Numbered from the stretch's first letter, positions 18,037 through 27,571 are shown. The stretch is 64,000 nt of DNA from an uncultured Lewinella sp. (GCA_913057785.1 CAJXPD010000011.1:1-64000), one strand, 5' to 3'. Notes: a model not told the origin generated them from the sequence alone. Translations and numbers: made by a program.

Positions 18037-19500
18037 TCAATTATCCTGAAGGAAGCCCTTTTGCTCAAAGGTGAAAATTTCTGAAGGCGTTCTGGCATCC
18101 TGCATAATCTGGGTGAGTGCTGCGACGATTTCTGGATATTCGGCGGCCACGTTCTGCGTTTCCCCGACATCCGTCGATAGGTCATAGAGCTCCACAGCTG
18201 CATTAGGATCCTTCAGCACATTGTATCGCACGGCTTTCCATGATCCTTGGCGAACGGCTACCCGGCCGCCCCGCTCGTGAAACTCCCAATACAGGTAGGG
18301 ATGCTCTTGTTGTTCATCTGCTTTGCCCAGTAAGGTAGGTAGCATGGAAAAACCATCTGGGTTTTCAGGCCCCTTTGCCCCACTTAATTCAGCGACGGTA
18401 GGAAAGACATCCCAAAAGGCGGAGATATGATCACTGGTAGTTCCGGGAGTAATTTTATCCTTCCAACGAGCGATCATCGGTACGCGAATTCCACCTTCAT
18501 ACAGATCGCGCTTATAGCCTCTTAGTGGGCCATTACTATCGAAATAGTCCGGATCAGCACCACCTTCTTGATGCGGCCCATTGTCAGAGGTGAAGATGAT
18601 CAGGGTGTTCTCGGTCAGGCCGAGCTCATCTAAGGTTCGCATAATTTCCCCTACTTGTTGATCCAGGATTTCTACCATGGCCACAAAGGCCGCATGAGGG
18701 TATTCCTGTGATTCATAAGGCCCTCTCCGATACTTCGGACCTTCATCATAGCCTTCGTAAACCGTCTCCGGTTCAAATTTCCCGATGTGCTTATCCATAG
18801 TTTCGGCAGGTGCAATCAATTCAGCATGCGGGATGATACTAGGTAGGAATAAAAAGAAAGGTTTGTCCTTATTGTCTTTGATAAATCCTAACACCTCTTG
18901 ATGAATCAGGTCCGGCGCATAAGCTCCCTTCTCGTGTCCTTGATTCGGCTCCAGGGGAATAGAATCATTATTGGACCACAAATGATGCGGATAGTAGTGA
19001 TGCCCCATTCGCTGGCAATTAAATCCGTAGAAGGTATCGAAGCCTTGCTTCAATGGATCTCCCTCCGAGCCTGGGTAGCCTAAGCCCCATTTACCGAATG
19101 CCCCAGTGGCATATCCTGCGGCTTTTAAGGCTTCCGCCATGGTATAGGACTCATCTGACAATGGATGTTGGCCTTCCGGCTGTATCTCCTTATTTCCTCT
19201 AATGAAAGTATGTCCACTATGATGCCCCGTCATCAATACAGATCGCGAAGGTGCACAAACGGTACTACCGGAGTAATGTTGTGTGAATCGCATGCCTTCG
19301 GCAGCCAGTCGATCAATATTAGGGGTCTTGAATTTTTGTTGACCATAGCAGCCAAGGTCGCCATATCCCAAGTCATCAGCGAGGATATAAATGATATTGG
19401 TGTAAGATGAAGTGGTAGTATCCTCGGCCTTTTTCTCCTTGTTCTTACAAGAAAACAGAAGGAGCAAGGAGAAAGAGATCAAGAGTGAAAAGCGATTCAT
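18037..19500 (-). CDS. Arylsulfatase-like sulfatase, lipoprotein
   Basis: A 487-residue sulfatase of the formylglycine type. The lipobox cysteine is Cys18 (LLFSC), so it should be membrane-anchored outside the cytoplasm. The first metal motif is ILADDLGYGDLGCYG. The modification site is CAPSR starting at Cys82, which fits the CxPSR formylglycine signature needed for activity. Further motifs are GKWGLG, the metal pair IIFTSDNGPH and the late GGIRVPMIARW. It belongs to the arylsulfatase A-like group that removes sulfate esters from sugars; Bacteroidota use these on algal or host polysaccharides. No glycan-utilisation partner genes lie beside it, so the substrate is open. Confidence 0.9.
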   Translation of the reverse strand: MNRFSLLISFSLLLLFSCKNKEKKAEDTTTSSYTNIIYILADDLGYGDLGCYGQQKFKTPNIDRLAAEGMRFTQHYSGSTVCAPSRSVLMTGHHSGHTFIRGNKEIQPEGQHPLSDESYTMAEALKAAGYATGAFGKWGLGYPGSEGDPLKQGFDTFYGFNCQRMGHHYYPHHLWSNNDSIPLEPNQGHEKGAYAPDLIHQEVLGFIKDNKDKPFFLFLPSIIPHAELIAPAETMDKHIGKFEPETVYEGYDEGPKYRRGPYESQEYPHAAFVAMVEILDQQVGEIMRTLDELGLTENTLIIFTSDNGPHQEGGADPDYFDSNGPLRGYKRDLYEGGIRVPMIARWKDKITPGTTSDHISAFWDVFPTVAELSGAKGPENPDGFSMLPTLLGKADEQQEHPYLYWEFHERGGRVAVRQGSWKAVRYNVLKDPNAAVELYDLSTDVGETQNVAAEYPEIVAALTQIMQDARTPSEIFTFEQKGFLQDN

Positions 19501-19623
19501 ATGAAAAGGGAATTTGCTGCGGGAAAAAATTAACTTGCAAGACAGGCATGAAATATAGCAAATAGTTGGTAGTCCGCTGTACTACACCAGCCAGTTTGCG
19601 TCCAGATAGATAAAAGTCAAAAC

Positions 19624-20469
19624 ATGAAAATACACCTCCTTCGTACTGGCACGGTCCGCTGCAAGCAATTTCAGTTGACGGGAGCTAGCCATAATCTATC
19701 TCGAATTTACCAGCTAATCTTCACCCAAAAATGGGGAGAATGGATGCCCACCTATTGCTGGCTTATCGAGCATCCTGAAGGACTAATCTTGGTTGACACA
19801 GGAGAGACTAGCAGAATCCACGAAGTTGGATATCTACCGAGTGGAGGACTTTATCACAAAGCAGTACAGACGAGGATAGAGGAAAGGGAAGAAGTCCAGC
19901 ATCAATTGGCTCAATTAGGCTTTAAACCTACTGATATTAATAAGGTGGTACTCACACATATGCATGGAGATCACATCGGTGGCCTATCTCTGTTCGAACA
20001 TTGCCAAATTTCGGTGTCTCGAACGGAGTACGAGATGGCTACTAGTAAAAATGGGCCAGGAAACGGTTATTTCTCAAAAAATTGGCCAGCCTGGCTTCAA
20101 CCTACACTAATCGATTATACAGATACCCCTGAAGGTGTTTTTTCCCAAAGCTATCCCATTACAGCTGACGGATCTGTACTGGCAGTTCCGACTCCAGGTC
20201 ATAGCGCAGGGCATCAATCTGTATTAGTTAAGGATGGGGCCATTACCTATTTTATCGCGGGAGACCTCACTTACAATCTAGATACCTTAAAAAAGGAAAT
20301 CCCGGATGTGGTATTAATGAATAAATCAGCACAGAAAACCGTCAACACCGTCCACCAATACGTACAGGCCCATCCGACCGTCTATTTATCGTCTCACGAT
20401 TGGAATGCTGAAAAGATATTGGCACAGAAAGCTACCGTTTATGGCGATGACGATCAGCTGCTAGTCTGA
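19624..20469 (+). CDS. Metallo-beta-lactamase-fold hydrolase, AHL-lactonase-like
   Basis: A 281-residue MBL-fold enzyme without a signal peptide. The dinuclear zinc motif is THMHGDHIGG (His112, His114, Asp116, His117), with further ligands in PGHSAGH and GDLTYN. The early WLIEHPEGLILVDTGE and the insertion order resemble N-acyl homoserine lactonases (AiiA/AttM). Quorum-quenching lactonase activity is the best guess, but the family also contains lactonases of other substrates. It is divergent from the sulfatase gene and converges with the permease gene. There is no companion LuxR or LuxI gene in the window. Confidence 0.82.
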   Translation: MKIHLLRTGTVRCKQFQLTGASHNLSRIYQLIFTQKWGEWMPTYCWLIEHPEGLILVDTGETSRIHEVGYLPSGGLYHKAVQTRIEEREEVQHQLAQLGFKPTDINKVVLTHMHGDHIGGLSLFEHCQISVSRTEYEMATSKNGPGNGYFSKNWPAWLQPTLIDYTDTPEGVFSQSYPITADGSVLAVPTPGHSAGHQSVLVKDGAITYFIAGDLTYNLDTLKKEIPDVVLMNKSAQKTVNTVHQYVQAHPTVYLSSHDWNAEKILAQKATVYGDDDQLLV

Positions 20470-20486
20470 GATATGGATCTTGTTCC

Positions 20487-23117
20487 TTATTCATACCGCA
20501 ATAATTCGGTAGGATTAACTTTGGCTGTCTTCACAATTTGCATACTAATGGTCATCAATATCATGGCCACTAGCAGGCAAGTGGCAGCCGGATAAATCCA
20601 CCATCCAATATTGACGCGATAGGCATAGTCTTCTAGCCAAGCGCTGAGCAGACTATGGATAATGGGTATGACCAAAATCATAGCAACTAGACTCTGAAAA
20701 AAGTAGGTTCGAACAAAGAGCATATACAAAGATGAATGGGTAGCTCCGAGGACTTTTCTAAGTCCTACCTCCTTTATTCTTTGACTAAGTGCAAAACTCA
20801 CCATCCCGTACAATCCCAGACAGGCCAAAACAATAGCCAGCAGGGAAAAGAACTGAATCATGCCAGAGAGCTTCTGCTCTGTTTGGTACAAATCCGCTAA
20901 GCCCTCATCCAGGAAAGACCACTGAAGCGGGATACTGCCAGCTATTGACTCCCAAGTGTCCTCTAGCAATGCTACTTGGGAAGCAATCTGCCCCTGATCA
21001 AATCGGACATACATGAATTCCAGATCAATGAATGGGAGCATCACTGCTGCCGGGCCAATTTCCTGGTGCAATGAAGTATAGTTAAAGTCCTCAACCACAC
21101 CCACAATCGTTCGAGGACCATCCAATTCGAAGAAATGAACCTGCTGCCCAATGGGATCTTCCAATCCAAGATACTCAACAGCTGTTTTGTTGATGACAAT
21201 GGCTTGCGTCGGATCATTGAGATGATCCAAGGAAAAAGACCGACCACTGTGCATGGGAATATCCAAGGTGGCAAAGTAATCGTAATCAACTTGGTTGAAG
21301 AATATTCTTTTACTCAATTCAGGGTCCTCACCTACCTTTCGTATCACGCTGAAGGGCCAGGGTTCACCTACCACTCTTTCACTTCTGCTTACGTCCATTA
21401 CCGAGGGTTCAGTAGCTAACTGCTCCTTGTATAGCTCAAAAAACCGAGACATATCTTCTGGCAGCATCTTGATCAGAACTACACTTTCAGCCTGATAACC
21501 GGTGTTTGTATTTCTTAGGTAATTGATTTGCTTTGTCATCACGAAAGTGGCACAAATGAGCCCAATAGACATGGCAAACTGCAGCGTCAATAACAAATAC
21601 TTGAATTGAAAGGGGCTACGATTCCAAATACTAGTAGTACCTTTCAAGGAAGCCATAATATCTCTTTTAGCTAGTCGTAAGGCTGGATACAAACCTGCTA
21701 GAATTCCTATTAACACCCCAGCTAGGAGTAGCACCGGCAATACACCAAGCATTGCCGCCCAGTCTAGATCAAACTGCCACCCCATATATTGAGAGATATA
21801 CGGGAATATCAAAAGAACAAAACTTACAGCTAGCAGAAGACAGCCAAAAGTCAGCAGTAGAGATTCTGTGAGCAACTGCACAATGATGCTTTTCTTTTCT
21901 GCGCCCAGCACTTTGAGCACCCCAACTGTTCTTGTTCGATTTACCGATAAGGCCTGTGATAAATTGGAGAAATTGAAGCCTGCGATCAAGAGAATCAGCA
22001 TGGCGACGAGGAAGAGCGCCTTAACATTTAAACGATTACCCGTCCGAATTGGACTGGCTAAGTCATCGCTCATCCCCGATGAACCTAAATAAATATCCGG
22101 CACGCTTTGAACGATGGGCAAGAGGTGGTTTTCTGCCTCCGGGTTCAGGTCTCGAAAATGCTGAGTCAAGCTCGCTTCAAATCGCTGTGGATCGGTTTCC
22201 GGTTTCAAGCTCACATACGTCAAAAATCCGAGCCAACTCCAACTGCTCAGGTCCGAAGCATATCCTTCTGGAACGATATAGTTTGAAAAAGAAATTAGAA
22301 AGTCAAAATCCAGATGAGAGTTACTGGGCAGGTCCGCCAAAACGCCCGTGACCTTTAAAGGTGTAGCTCCGTTAAAATGCAAAGTAGCACCCAGTGGTTC
22401 TGGATCATTGAAATATTTGCGTGCTAATGATTCTGTAATAACGATAGAATTAGGTTGATCTAAGGCTGTCGCAGGATCACCGATCTGCATTTCGAAGGGG
22501 AGCACCTCTAGAAAAAGTGAATCTGCATAATAGCCTTTGCTTTCATAATACTGCACCTCCTCACGAGCCAATATGCAGTTCATGGTGTAGCGGAGCCTGG
22601 AGATCTTGTCTAGTTCCGGAAACTTTCCGCAGATTCCCGGGGCTAAAGCCGGGGGAGAATTCACCAGGGCCGTAGTGTTACCTGCGTTGTCCTGATAGGC
22701 AAAGTTGACGCGGTAGACCTCTTCTTTATTGGCATGGAATTGATCAAAGGACTGCTCGTGTTGAACAAATAAGATGATTAACAAAAAGCTGCTCAATCCC
22801 AGGGTTAATCCAAAGATATTGATAGTGGTGAATCCGAGATGTTTCCGGAAGAAACGAAGAGAACTGATGATGGTATTTTTCAACATGCCGTAGGAATAAG
22901 GGTGATAGGATTTGTAAAAGCGTTCTCGTTTCAGGGTAAAGCGATTGACAAAGCGCAACACTTCCAACCAATAATTCCATTTCGCTCGAAGTAAACCGTA
23001 CTTGTCTAGGTTCTGATAGAACTGTTCGTCGAGGTCTCCCAGAATAGATTCGTGAAGGTGGTTTCTGCAATACCAACTGAACAGGCGCTGCGCCAAGCGG
23101 GGAGGATGCTGTTTCAT
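20487..23117 (-). CDS. FtsX/MacB-type ABC transporter permease with N-terminal prefix domain
   Basis: An 876-residue inner-membrane protein with two FtsX-like units. Residues 1-85 are a soluble prefix (PRLAQRLFSWYCRNHL, LGDLDEQF) typical of Bacteroidota permeases paired with PadR regulators. Membrane helices follow at about 95-120, then a MacB_PCD periplasmic domain, three helices (about 365-480), a second periplasmic domain and three final helices ending with EVGLRKVLGA and NPTELLRYE. Such permeases transduce ATPase cycles into envelope export or remodelling rather than classical transport. No ATP-binding subunit is encoded nearby. The start overlaps the PadR stop by 4 bp (ATGA), so the two are translationally coupled. 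Confidence 0.9.
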   Translation of the reverse strand: MKQHPPRLAQRLFSWYCRNHLHESILGDLDEQFYQNLDKYGLLRAKWNYWLEVLRFVNRFTLKRERFYKSYHPYSYGMLKNTIISSLRFFRKHLGFTTINIFGLTLGLSSFLLIILFVQHEQSFDQFHANKEEVYRVNFAYQDNAGNTTALVNSPPALAPGICGKFPELDKISRLRYTMNCILAREEVQYYESKGYYADSLFLEVLPFEMQIGDPATALDQPNSIVITESLARKYFNDPEPLGATLHFNGATPLKVTGVLADLPSNSHLDFDFLISFSNYIVPEGYASDLSSWSWLGFLTYVSLKPETDPQRFEASLTQHFRDLNPEAENHLLPIVQSVPDIYLGSSGMSDDLASPIRTGNRLNVKALFLVAMLILLIAGFNFSNLSQALSVNRTRTVGVLKVLGAEKKSIIVQLLTESLLLTFGCLLLAVSFVLLIFPYISQYMGWQFDLDWAAMLGVLPVLLLAGVLIGILAGLYPALRLAKRDIMASLKGTTSIWNRSPFQFKYLLLTLQFAMSIGLICATFVMTKQINYLRNTNTGYQAESVVLIKMLPEDMSRFFELYKEQLATEPSVMDVSRSERVVGEPWPFSVIRKVGEDPELSKRIFFNQVDYDYFATLDIPMHSGRSFSLDHLNDPTQAIVINKTAVEYLGLEDPIGQQVHFFELDGPRTIVGVVEDFNYTSLHQEIGPAAVMLPFIDLEFMYVRFDQGQIASQVALLEDTWESIAGSIPLQWSFLDEGLADLYQTEQKLSGMIQFFSLLAIVLACLGLYGMVSFALSQRIKEVGLRKVLGATHSSLYMLFVRTYFFQSLVAMILVIPIIHSLLSAWLEDYAYRVNIGWWIYPAATCLLVAMILMTISMQIVKTAKVNPTELLRYE

Positions 23118-23443
23118 AGGCCTTCAAATGAAATCTTAGGAATCAGACTCCAGAGCAGATCACGGGAAGCCCGCGAGGCCTCTAGGGCTTCCTTTCCCAA
23201 ACTCGTAATCTTGAACAAGCGTTTCCGCCGCCCTCCTCGCTCCTTAGTCACGCCTCCCACCTCAGATTCTAGAAAGCCTTTTTCCTCTAATCGATACAAT
23301 GCTGTATGTACACTGCTGAGCGTAACCTTTCTATTGAGCTTCTCTTCAATCGAATTCCTGATGGACAAGCCGTAGGCATCTTCGTGATGCACAGCCACCA
23401 ATAACAAGACAACTTCTTCGAATTCTCCTAGATGTAATCTCAT
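23114..23443 (-). CDS. PadR-family transcriptional regulator
   Basis: A 109-residue winged-helix repressor: LGEFEEVVLLLVAVHHEDAYG, IEEKLNRKVTLSSVHTALYRLEEKGFLE and a wing with GGRRKRLFKIT. This is the PadR N-terminal domain with a short dimerisation tail. It is the first gene of an operon with the permease and probably represses it, releasing on a small ligand or stress signal, as is usual for PadR. An imperfectly spaced inverted repeat just before its start codon could be the autoregulatory operator. Confidence 0.9.
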   Translation of the reverse strand: MRLHLGEFEEVVLLLVAVHHEDAYGLSIRNSIEEKLNRKVTLSSVHTALYRLEEKGFLESEVGGVTKERGGRRKRLFKITSLGKEALEASRASRDLLWSLIPKISFEGL

Positions 23444-23451
23444 AATTATTA

Positions 23452-23467
23452 TTTACCCATTAGTAAA
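23452..23467 (-). promoter_or_regulatory. Possible PadR operator
   Basis: The inverted repeat TTTAC-N6-GTAAA begins 9 bp upstream of the PadR start codon in an AT-rich region. Its position suits autoregulation of the PadR-permease operon. The arms are short and common, so the call is tentative. Confidence 0.3.
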
Positions 23468-23620
23468 ACAAATGAATTTATGGGAATTCCTCTGGTATTA
23501 TCCTGCTTTTACAGCAAAGGCAAGGTAGAAGGATAAAGGCCTAGAATTAGGCAGTTAGGATAGTTTACAGAATAGAGGATCGAGGGCGTTTAGGGATCAA
23601 AACAAGTATTATTAATCGGA

Positions 23621-24394
23621 CTATCTCTTCTCCAGCACCCCCATCCCAAAGAGGGCAAAGTCATATTTGACGGGGTCCTCAGGATCAAAGGCGCGTAAGC
23701 TTTCGGTGAGTTCTAGTACGGCTTGCCAGTCTCTTTGTTTTCGCTTCAAAAGGCCGAATTGCCGAGCTACCCGATCCACGTGTACATCAAGCGGCATCAA
23801 CAATTGTTTGGGCTGAATCGTGTTCCACAATCCAAAATCAACGCCTTTGTCATCCTTGCGCACCATCCAACGAAGGAACATGTTCAGACGCTTGCAACTC
23901 GATTTGCGAGCAGGCGTGGCAATGTGTTTGCGAGTACGCTGTGGAGCATCGGGTAGGGAAAAAAAATCTTCATGAAATCCAACCAATGCCGGACCTATGT
24001 GTTCAGACTTGGGATTTAGGTACTTACTAAAGGCCTGCTCCAGCGAATCTGCCTTTCGGTAATAGTGTTGGAAAAAGTGAAGGAAGTATAAGGTATCGGT
24101 GTATTGAAAGGTCCGGTGCTTAAAGGACTCAAATCTGGCCCGGTCTTTTTCCTCATGATTGCGAACAAAATCGTGAGGAGCACCGTCCATTAGTTGAATT
24201 AGTTCATTTGCCTTATTGATGATCGTTTTGCGTTGGCCCCAGGCTAGCATACTCACCCAGAAGCCCATGACTTCAATATCCTGGAGCTTTGTAAACTGGT
24301 GCGGAATGGAGATGGGATCGTCAGGAATAAAGCTCGGCCGGTTGAATTGTACAACACACTGATCCAAATATTTTTGAAGTTGATTGGCCTTCAT
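23621..24394 (-). CDS. TIGR02757 (DUF2400) family protein
   Basis: A conserved Bacteroidota cytoplasmic protein of about 257 residues. The frame opens at a TTG (24409); the ATG at 24394 gives the usual N-terminus (QLQKYLDQCVVQFNRP). Recognisable family wording includes DPISIPHQFTKLQDIE, GFWVSMLAWGQRKTII, FMLRW-like FLRWMVRKDDKGVDFGLW, and a C-terminal helix-hairpin-like stretch PLDVHVDRVARQFGLL with DPVKYDFALFGMGV. The latter resembles the HhH-GPD fold of DNA glycosylases, so a nucleic-acid role has been suspected, but the function is not established. It is a single-gene unit. Confidence 0.85.
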   Translation of the reverse strand: MKANQLQKYLDQCVVQFNRPSFIPDDPISIPHQFTKLQDIEVMGFWVSMLAWGQRKTIINKANELIQLMDGAPHDFVRNHEEKDRARFESFKHRTFQYTDTLYFLHFFQHYYRKADSLEQAFSKYLNPKSEHIGPALVGFHEDFFSLPDAPQRTRKHIATPARKSSCKRLNMFLRWMVRKDDKGVDFGLWNTIQPKQLLMPLDVHVDRVARQFGLLKRKQRDWQAVLELTESLRAFDPEDPVKYDFALFGMGVLEKR

Positions 24395-24492
24395 CTCCCG
24401 ATATGACAATTTTTAAGCAAACAATTGTGAAAAAACCGGTTTTATAAAATATAATCTACAAAAATAAGTTACATCATTGTACCCTATTGACT

Positions 24493-24567
24493 ATGACTGC
24501 AACAACAACATACACCTTACTTTTAGCTGCCATTTACCTAGGAAGAAAAATCCTAGTCGTTAAGTAA
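24493..24567 (+). CDS. Possible 24-residue small hydrophobic ORF
   Basis: In the 276-bp gap between two minus-strand genes, a short plus-strand frame encodes a peptide with a Thr-rich start, a hydrophobic core (LLLAAIYLG) and a basic tail (RKILVVK). That is the profile of a small membrane peptide or a toxin-like peptide. Its 3' part contains a small hairpin (CTAGGA / TCCTAG, 7-nt loop). No convincing promoter or ribosome-binding site is seen. It may be chance. Confidence 0.25.
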   Translation: MTATTTYTLLLAAIYLGRKILVVK

Positions 24568-24670
24568 AACAGTTACAAAGCAAGCCTAAACTACTCTTCC
24601 TCTCTTTACAAGGTACTGCTTCTACTCAGAAGCTGTCGCTCCACTACACGGGTTCTTCGCCTAAGTGCCT

Positions 24671-25414
24671 CTACTTACTATATAGCTTGGATTTTAATAG
24701 ACCCATCTTCTGTAAGCGATGATTCAGGGAAACTCTTAACACACCCAATCCGTATTTAATACTTCTCTGTAAATTGATCGAGGATGCCTCTTCAAAGTAT
24801 TTCGTTGGGCAGGTGACCTCAGCAATGTGAAAACCCGCAAAGATGATCTGCGACAACATCTCATTGTCAAACACAAAATCATCCGAGTTTTCATTGAAAT
24901 TGATGCCATTAAGCACTTCCTTACTAAAGGCTCGATACCCTGTATGATATTCGGAAAGTTTATAGCTGACCAATAAATTCTGAGAGAAGGTGAGAAAGCG
25001 ATTGGCAATGTACTTGTATAGCGGCATCCCACCGGCTAATGCCCCTTTTCCTAGTATCCTAGACCCTAAAACCACCGGATAAAGTTCTTCGCCAATGATG
25101 TTTACCATAGAAGGGATCAGCTTCGGCGTATATTGATAGTCAGGGTGAAGCATGATCACAATGTCTCCCCCCAGTTCCAAAGCCTTATTGTATAGCGATT
25201 TTTGGTTCCCTCCATACCCCTTATTCTTCTCATGGATAATCACATGATTAATCCCTATCGATTTCGCCAGTTCAGCCGTATTGTCCTTACTAGCGTCATC
25301 ACAAAGGATTACTTCATCAACTAAGTCGAAGGGAATTTCTTTGTAGGTTTTTTCTAGTGTTTGCGCCGCATTATATGCGGGTAAGACCACAATTACTTTC
25401 TTGTTCTTATACAT
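24671..25414 (-). CDS. Family 2 glycosyltransferase (polyprenyl-phosphate sugar transferase-like)
   Basis: A 247-residue GT2 enzyme of the dolichyl-phosphate mannose synthase-like type. It begins VIVVLPAYNAAQTLEKTYKE and shows the nucleotide-sugar motif CDDASKDNT, the metal-binding HPDYQY (in place of DxD), LGSRILGKG and the acceptor-side YHTGYRAFSKEVL. No membrane domain follows, so it is a soluble or peripheral enzyme acting at the inner membrane face. Such proteins transfer a sugar from a nucleotide donor to a lipid phosphate for envelope glycan synthesis. It stands alone, downstream of the oligoendopeptidase terminator. Confidence 0.88.
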   Translation of the reverse strand: MYKNKKVIVVLPAYNAAQTLEKTYKEIPFDLVDEVILCDDASKDNTAELAKSIGINHVIIHEKNKGYGGNQKSLYNKALELGGDIVIMLHPDYQYTPKLIPSMVNIIGEELYPVVLGSRILGKGALAGGMPLYKYIANRFLTFSQNLLVSYKLSEYHTGYRAFSKEVLNGINFNENSDDFVFDNEMLSQIIFAGFHIAEVTCPTKYFEEASSINLQRSIKYGLGVLRVSLNHRLQKMGLLKSKLYSK

Positions 25415-25605
25415 CTCGATCTGGATTGTGGCGCAAAGATAGACTGCTAGTCAAATTATTCCCGATTTGGGACTAATATTTTGGTCTACCGCGGTCTTTT
25501 TGATGAGGAATTAACGGAGAGTTAATCTGGGTAAGGCGTATCTATCTGCCGGGATTCCAGCTGTTGAAAGGCTCTAATTTTTCATTTGCAGCCCCTTAAA
25601 AGCAC

Positions 25606-25639
25606 TGTTGGTGAGCCGCTCTCAGGCGACTCACCAACA
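25606..25639 (-). terminator. Terminator of the oligoendopeptidase gene
   Basis: A 10-bp perfect inverted repeat (TGTTGGTGAG / CTCACCAACA, 14-nt loop) lies 63 bp beyond the oligoendopeptidase stop. On the minus strand it is followed by GTGCTTTTAAG, giving a short U-run. It is a probable intrinsic terminator separating the peptidase from the glycosyltransferase gene. Confidence 0.65.
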
Positions 25640-25701
25640 ACAAGGACCGGGATGTGTTTCAAATCTGTGTTTGTCTTATTCTAGGATTCGTTCCTATTGA
25701 T

Positions 25702-27438
25702 TTATTGTCCGTCCATTAGTTGGACTAACTCTTCTTTCACAAATTTACCTAGCTCTGAAACATATTCTCTGGAGAAATCAAAATTGATACCTGCCTCTGC
25801 ATAGATTTCCTTTATAGGGCGAGTGTATCCCATCTTGAGTGCCTCGATGTATTGCTCGATGGCCTGCTCGGGTTGTTCCCGGTATTTCTTCCAAATAGCA
25901 ATGGCGCCTAATTGTGCCATGCCATATTCTATGTAATAGAAAGGGACTTCAAATAAATGAAGTTGCTTGTGCCAAAGGTATTCTGAATACTGTTGTAAGC
26001 CGCTACGATCCACTTCGGCAGAGCTGAAATCTTGCAAGATACTAAGCCATTTGCTTCGTCTTTCAACTCTAGAGTGATTTGGATGCTGATAGATCCAATG
26101 CTGGAATTTATCAATCGTCGCAATCCAAGGCAAAACTTTCAACACATTCTCCAATTGTCCAATCTTGGCTCTGCGAAGATCGTCTTCATTTTCGAAGAAG
26201 ATATCCCAATGATCCATACTTAGCAGTTCCATCGTCATGGCAGCCAATTCAGCTACTTCGGAAGGAACCCGCTTAGCTGAACTCAGCTCATAATCATGGG
26301 TCAATAGAGAATGAATGGCATGTCCACTTTCATGCATCAGGGTCCGCATGTCATTCAGTGAATTCGTCGCATTCATGAAGATGAAAGGAATACCGGAAAG
26401 GTGCAATGGCATGTTATAACCACCAGGACGCTTGCCTTTTCTCGATTCGAGATCAAGATGGCCTTTATCCCGCATGATTGTGATGGCCTCGCCAAAGAAT
26501 GGATTCAACCGGGAAAGGCAGGTAATCGCTCTTTCCACCAATTCGTCTGAATCCTCAAATGGGCGTAACGGAGCTTTACCACTAGTATCGACATGCAAAT
26601 CCCAAGGTCTTAAGGCCTTCAGATCAAGTGCCTTCTTTCTGAATTTATTCAAGTCATTGACAATCGGTAAGATTTCATATTGAATAGATTCATGAAAATC
26701 GATACAATCATCTACAGAATAGTCGAATCGCCCTAATGCTTTGAACTTAAAGTCTCGAAAGTTCTCGAAACCTGCATTTTGTGCTATGTCATGCCGCTTT
26801 ACTAGCAGATCATCAAATAGCTGTTCCAAATGCAAAGAGTCTTTACGAATTCTTTGATTGATTTTATGGTAAATGCCTTCTCGGTAATTCCGATCGGGTT
26901 CTTCCAACAAACTTCCTGCTTTCTGCAAGGTCATTTGTCGACCATTTACACCGATAGTCATTTCCGAAAAAATCCGACCATATTCTTTAGCCTTTAACTG
27001 AACCTCAGTGGCTAAAGGGATATTATCTTCTCTAAATAAATCTACTGAATTCAGAATACCTCTCAGGTAAATGAAGTATTCCTCCTGGTTGAGTTGATTC
27101 TTGTACGGGGAGTCTACGAGAATATTATTCAATTGATTTTCAAAAGAAGTAATCCGAGGAGCCAATTCCTGTACCGCATATTGGTAGTTGTCAGCTGCCT
27201 CTTTGTCCCCGCTATTTACCGTGATTTTAATATACCTCCATGCGAACGACTCGCTAACTACAGCATCCAGTTCAGATCTATCCTTAATCCATTCTTCTAA
27301 ATCTTGTACACTGTTAATTGGTCGTTCTAATAGGTCGTCGTAGTATGGCTTTAATTCGCCCCAAACCGTTAGTTCAAAATTACGGGGTAGAAATTTTTGA
27401 CGTCTAGGTTCAGGTACCGTAAGCGCAGTAGATCTCAT
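25702..27438 (-). CDS. M3-family oligoendopeptidase (PepF-like)
   Basis: A 578-residue cytoplasmic zinc peptidase of family M3. The catalytic motif HESGH is at 369-373 (MHESGHAIHSLL) and the third ligand lies in VPSEVAELAAMTMEL (Glu394 or 397). The long helical N-terminal half (about 20-340) forms the lid that restricts substrates to short peptides, and the length matches the PepF/M3 family. The YNMPLHLSGIPFIFMN segment precedes the active site as expected. It should degrade oligopeptides left by other proteases. A TAACTTTG -7 element lies at 27524-27531 upstream. Confidence 0.92.
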   Translation of the reverse strand: MRSTALTVPEPRRQKFLPRNFELTVWGELKPYYDDLLERPINSVQDLEEWIKDRSELDAVVSESFAWRYIKITVNSGDKEAADNYQYAVQELAPRITSFENQLNNILVDSPYKNQLNQEEYFIYLRGILNSVDLFREDNIPLATEVQLKAKEYGRIFSEMTIGVNGRQMTLQKAGSLLEEPDRNYREGIYHKINQRIRKDSLHLEQLFDDLLVKRHDIAQNAGFENFRDFKFKALGRFDYSVDDCIDFHESIQYEILPIVNDLNKFRKKALDLKALRPWDLHVDTSGKAPLRPFEDSDELVERAITCLSRLNPFFGEAITIMRDKGHLDLESRKGKRPGGYNMPLHLSGIPFIFMNATNSLNDMRTLMHESGHAIHSLLTHDYELSSAKRVPSEVAELAAMTMELLSMDHWDIFFENEDDLRRAKIGQLENVLKVLPWIATIDKFQHWIYQHPNHSRVERRSKWLSILQDFSSAEVDRSGLQQYSEYLWHKQLHLFEVPFYYIEYGMAQLGAIAIWKKYREQPEQAIEQYIEALKMGYTRPIKEIYAEAGINFDFSREYVSELGKFVKEELVQLMDGQ

Positions 27439-27523
27439 ATACGTATGCTTTTGGGTGCCGTATCTGTCTGGGTTAATCCTCTTAAAAGTGAGATTATAAT
27501 TTTTGTTTACGAGTAATAGTCTT

Positions 27524-27531
27524 CAAAGTTA
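27524..27531 (-). promoter_or_regulatory. Predicted -7 promoter element of the oligoendopeptidase gene
   Basis: On the minus strand the sequence reads TAACTTTG, a full match to the Bacteroidota -7 consensus TAnnTTTG, 86 bp before the start codon. No well-spaced -33 TTG was found, so the call rests on the -7 box only. Confidence 0.4.
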
Positions 27532-27571
27532 CAAGTACCAAGGGTCGTCGTTTTCTCAAAAGTAGTGTCGT

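Noticed and set aside
22744-23127. 127-codon minus-strand frame overlapping the permease and PadR genes
   Set aside because: It is a shifted frame over the well-recognised permease prefix; only the permease frame has family motifs.
20487-23443. A complete ABC transporter
   Set aside because: Only the permease and PadR regulator are present; no ATP-binding gene is found beside them.
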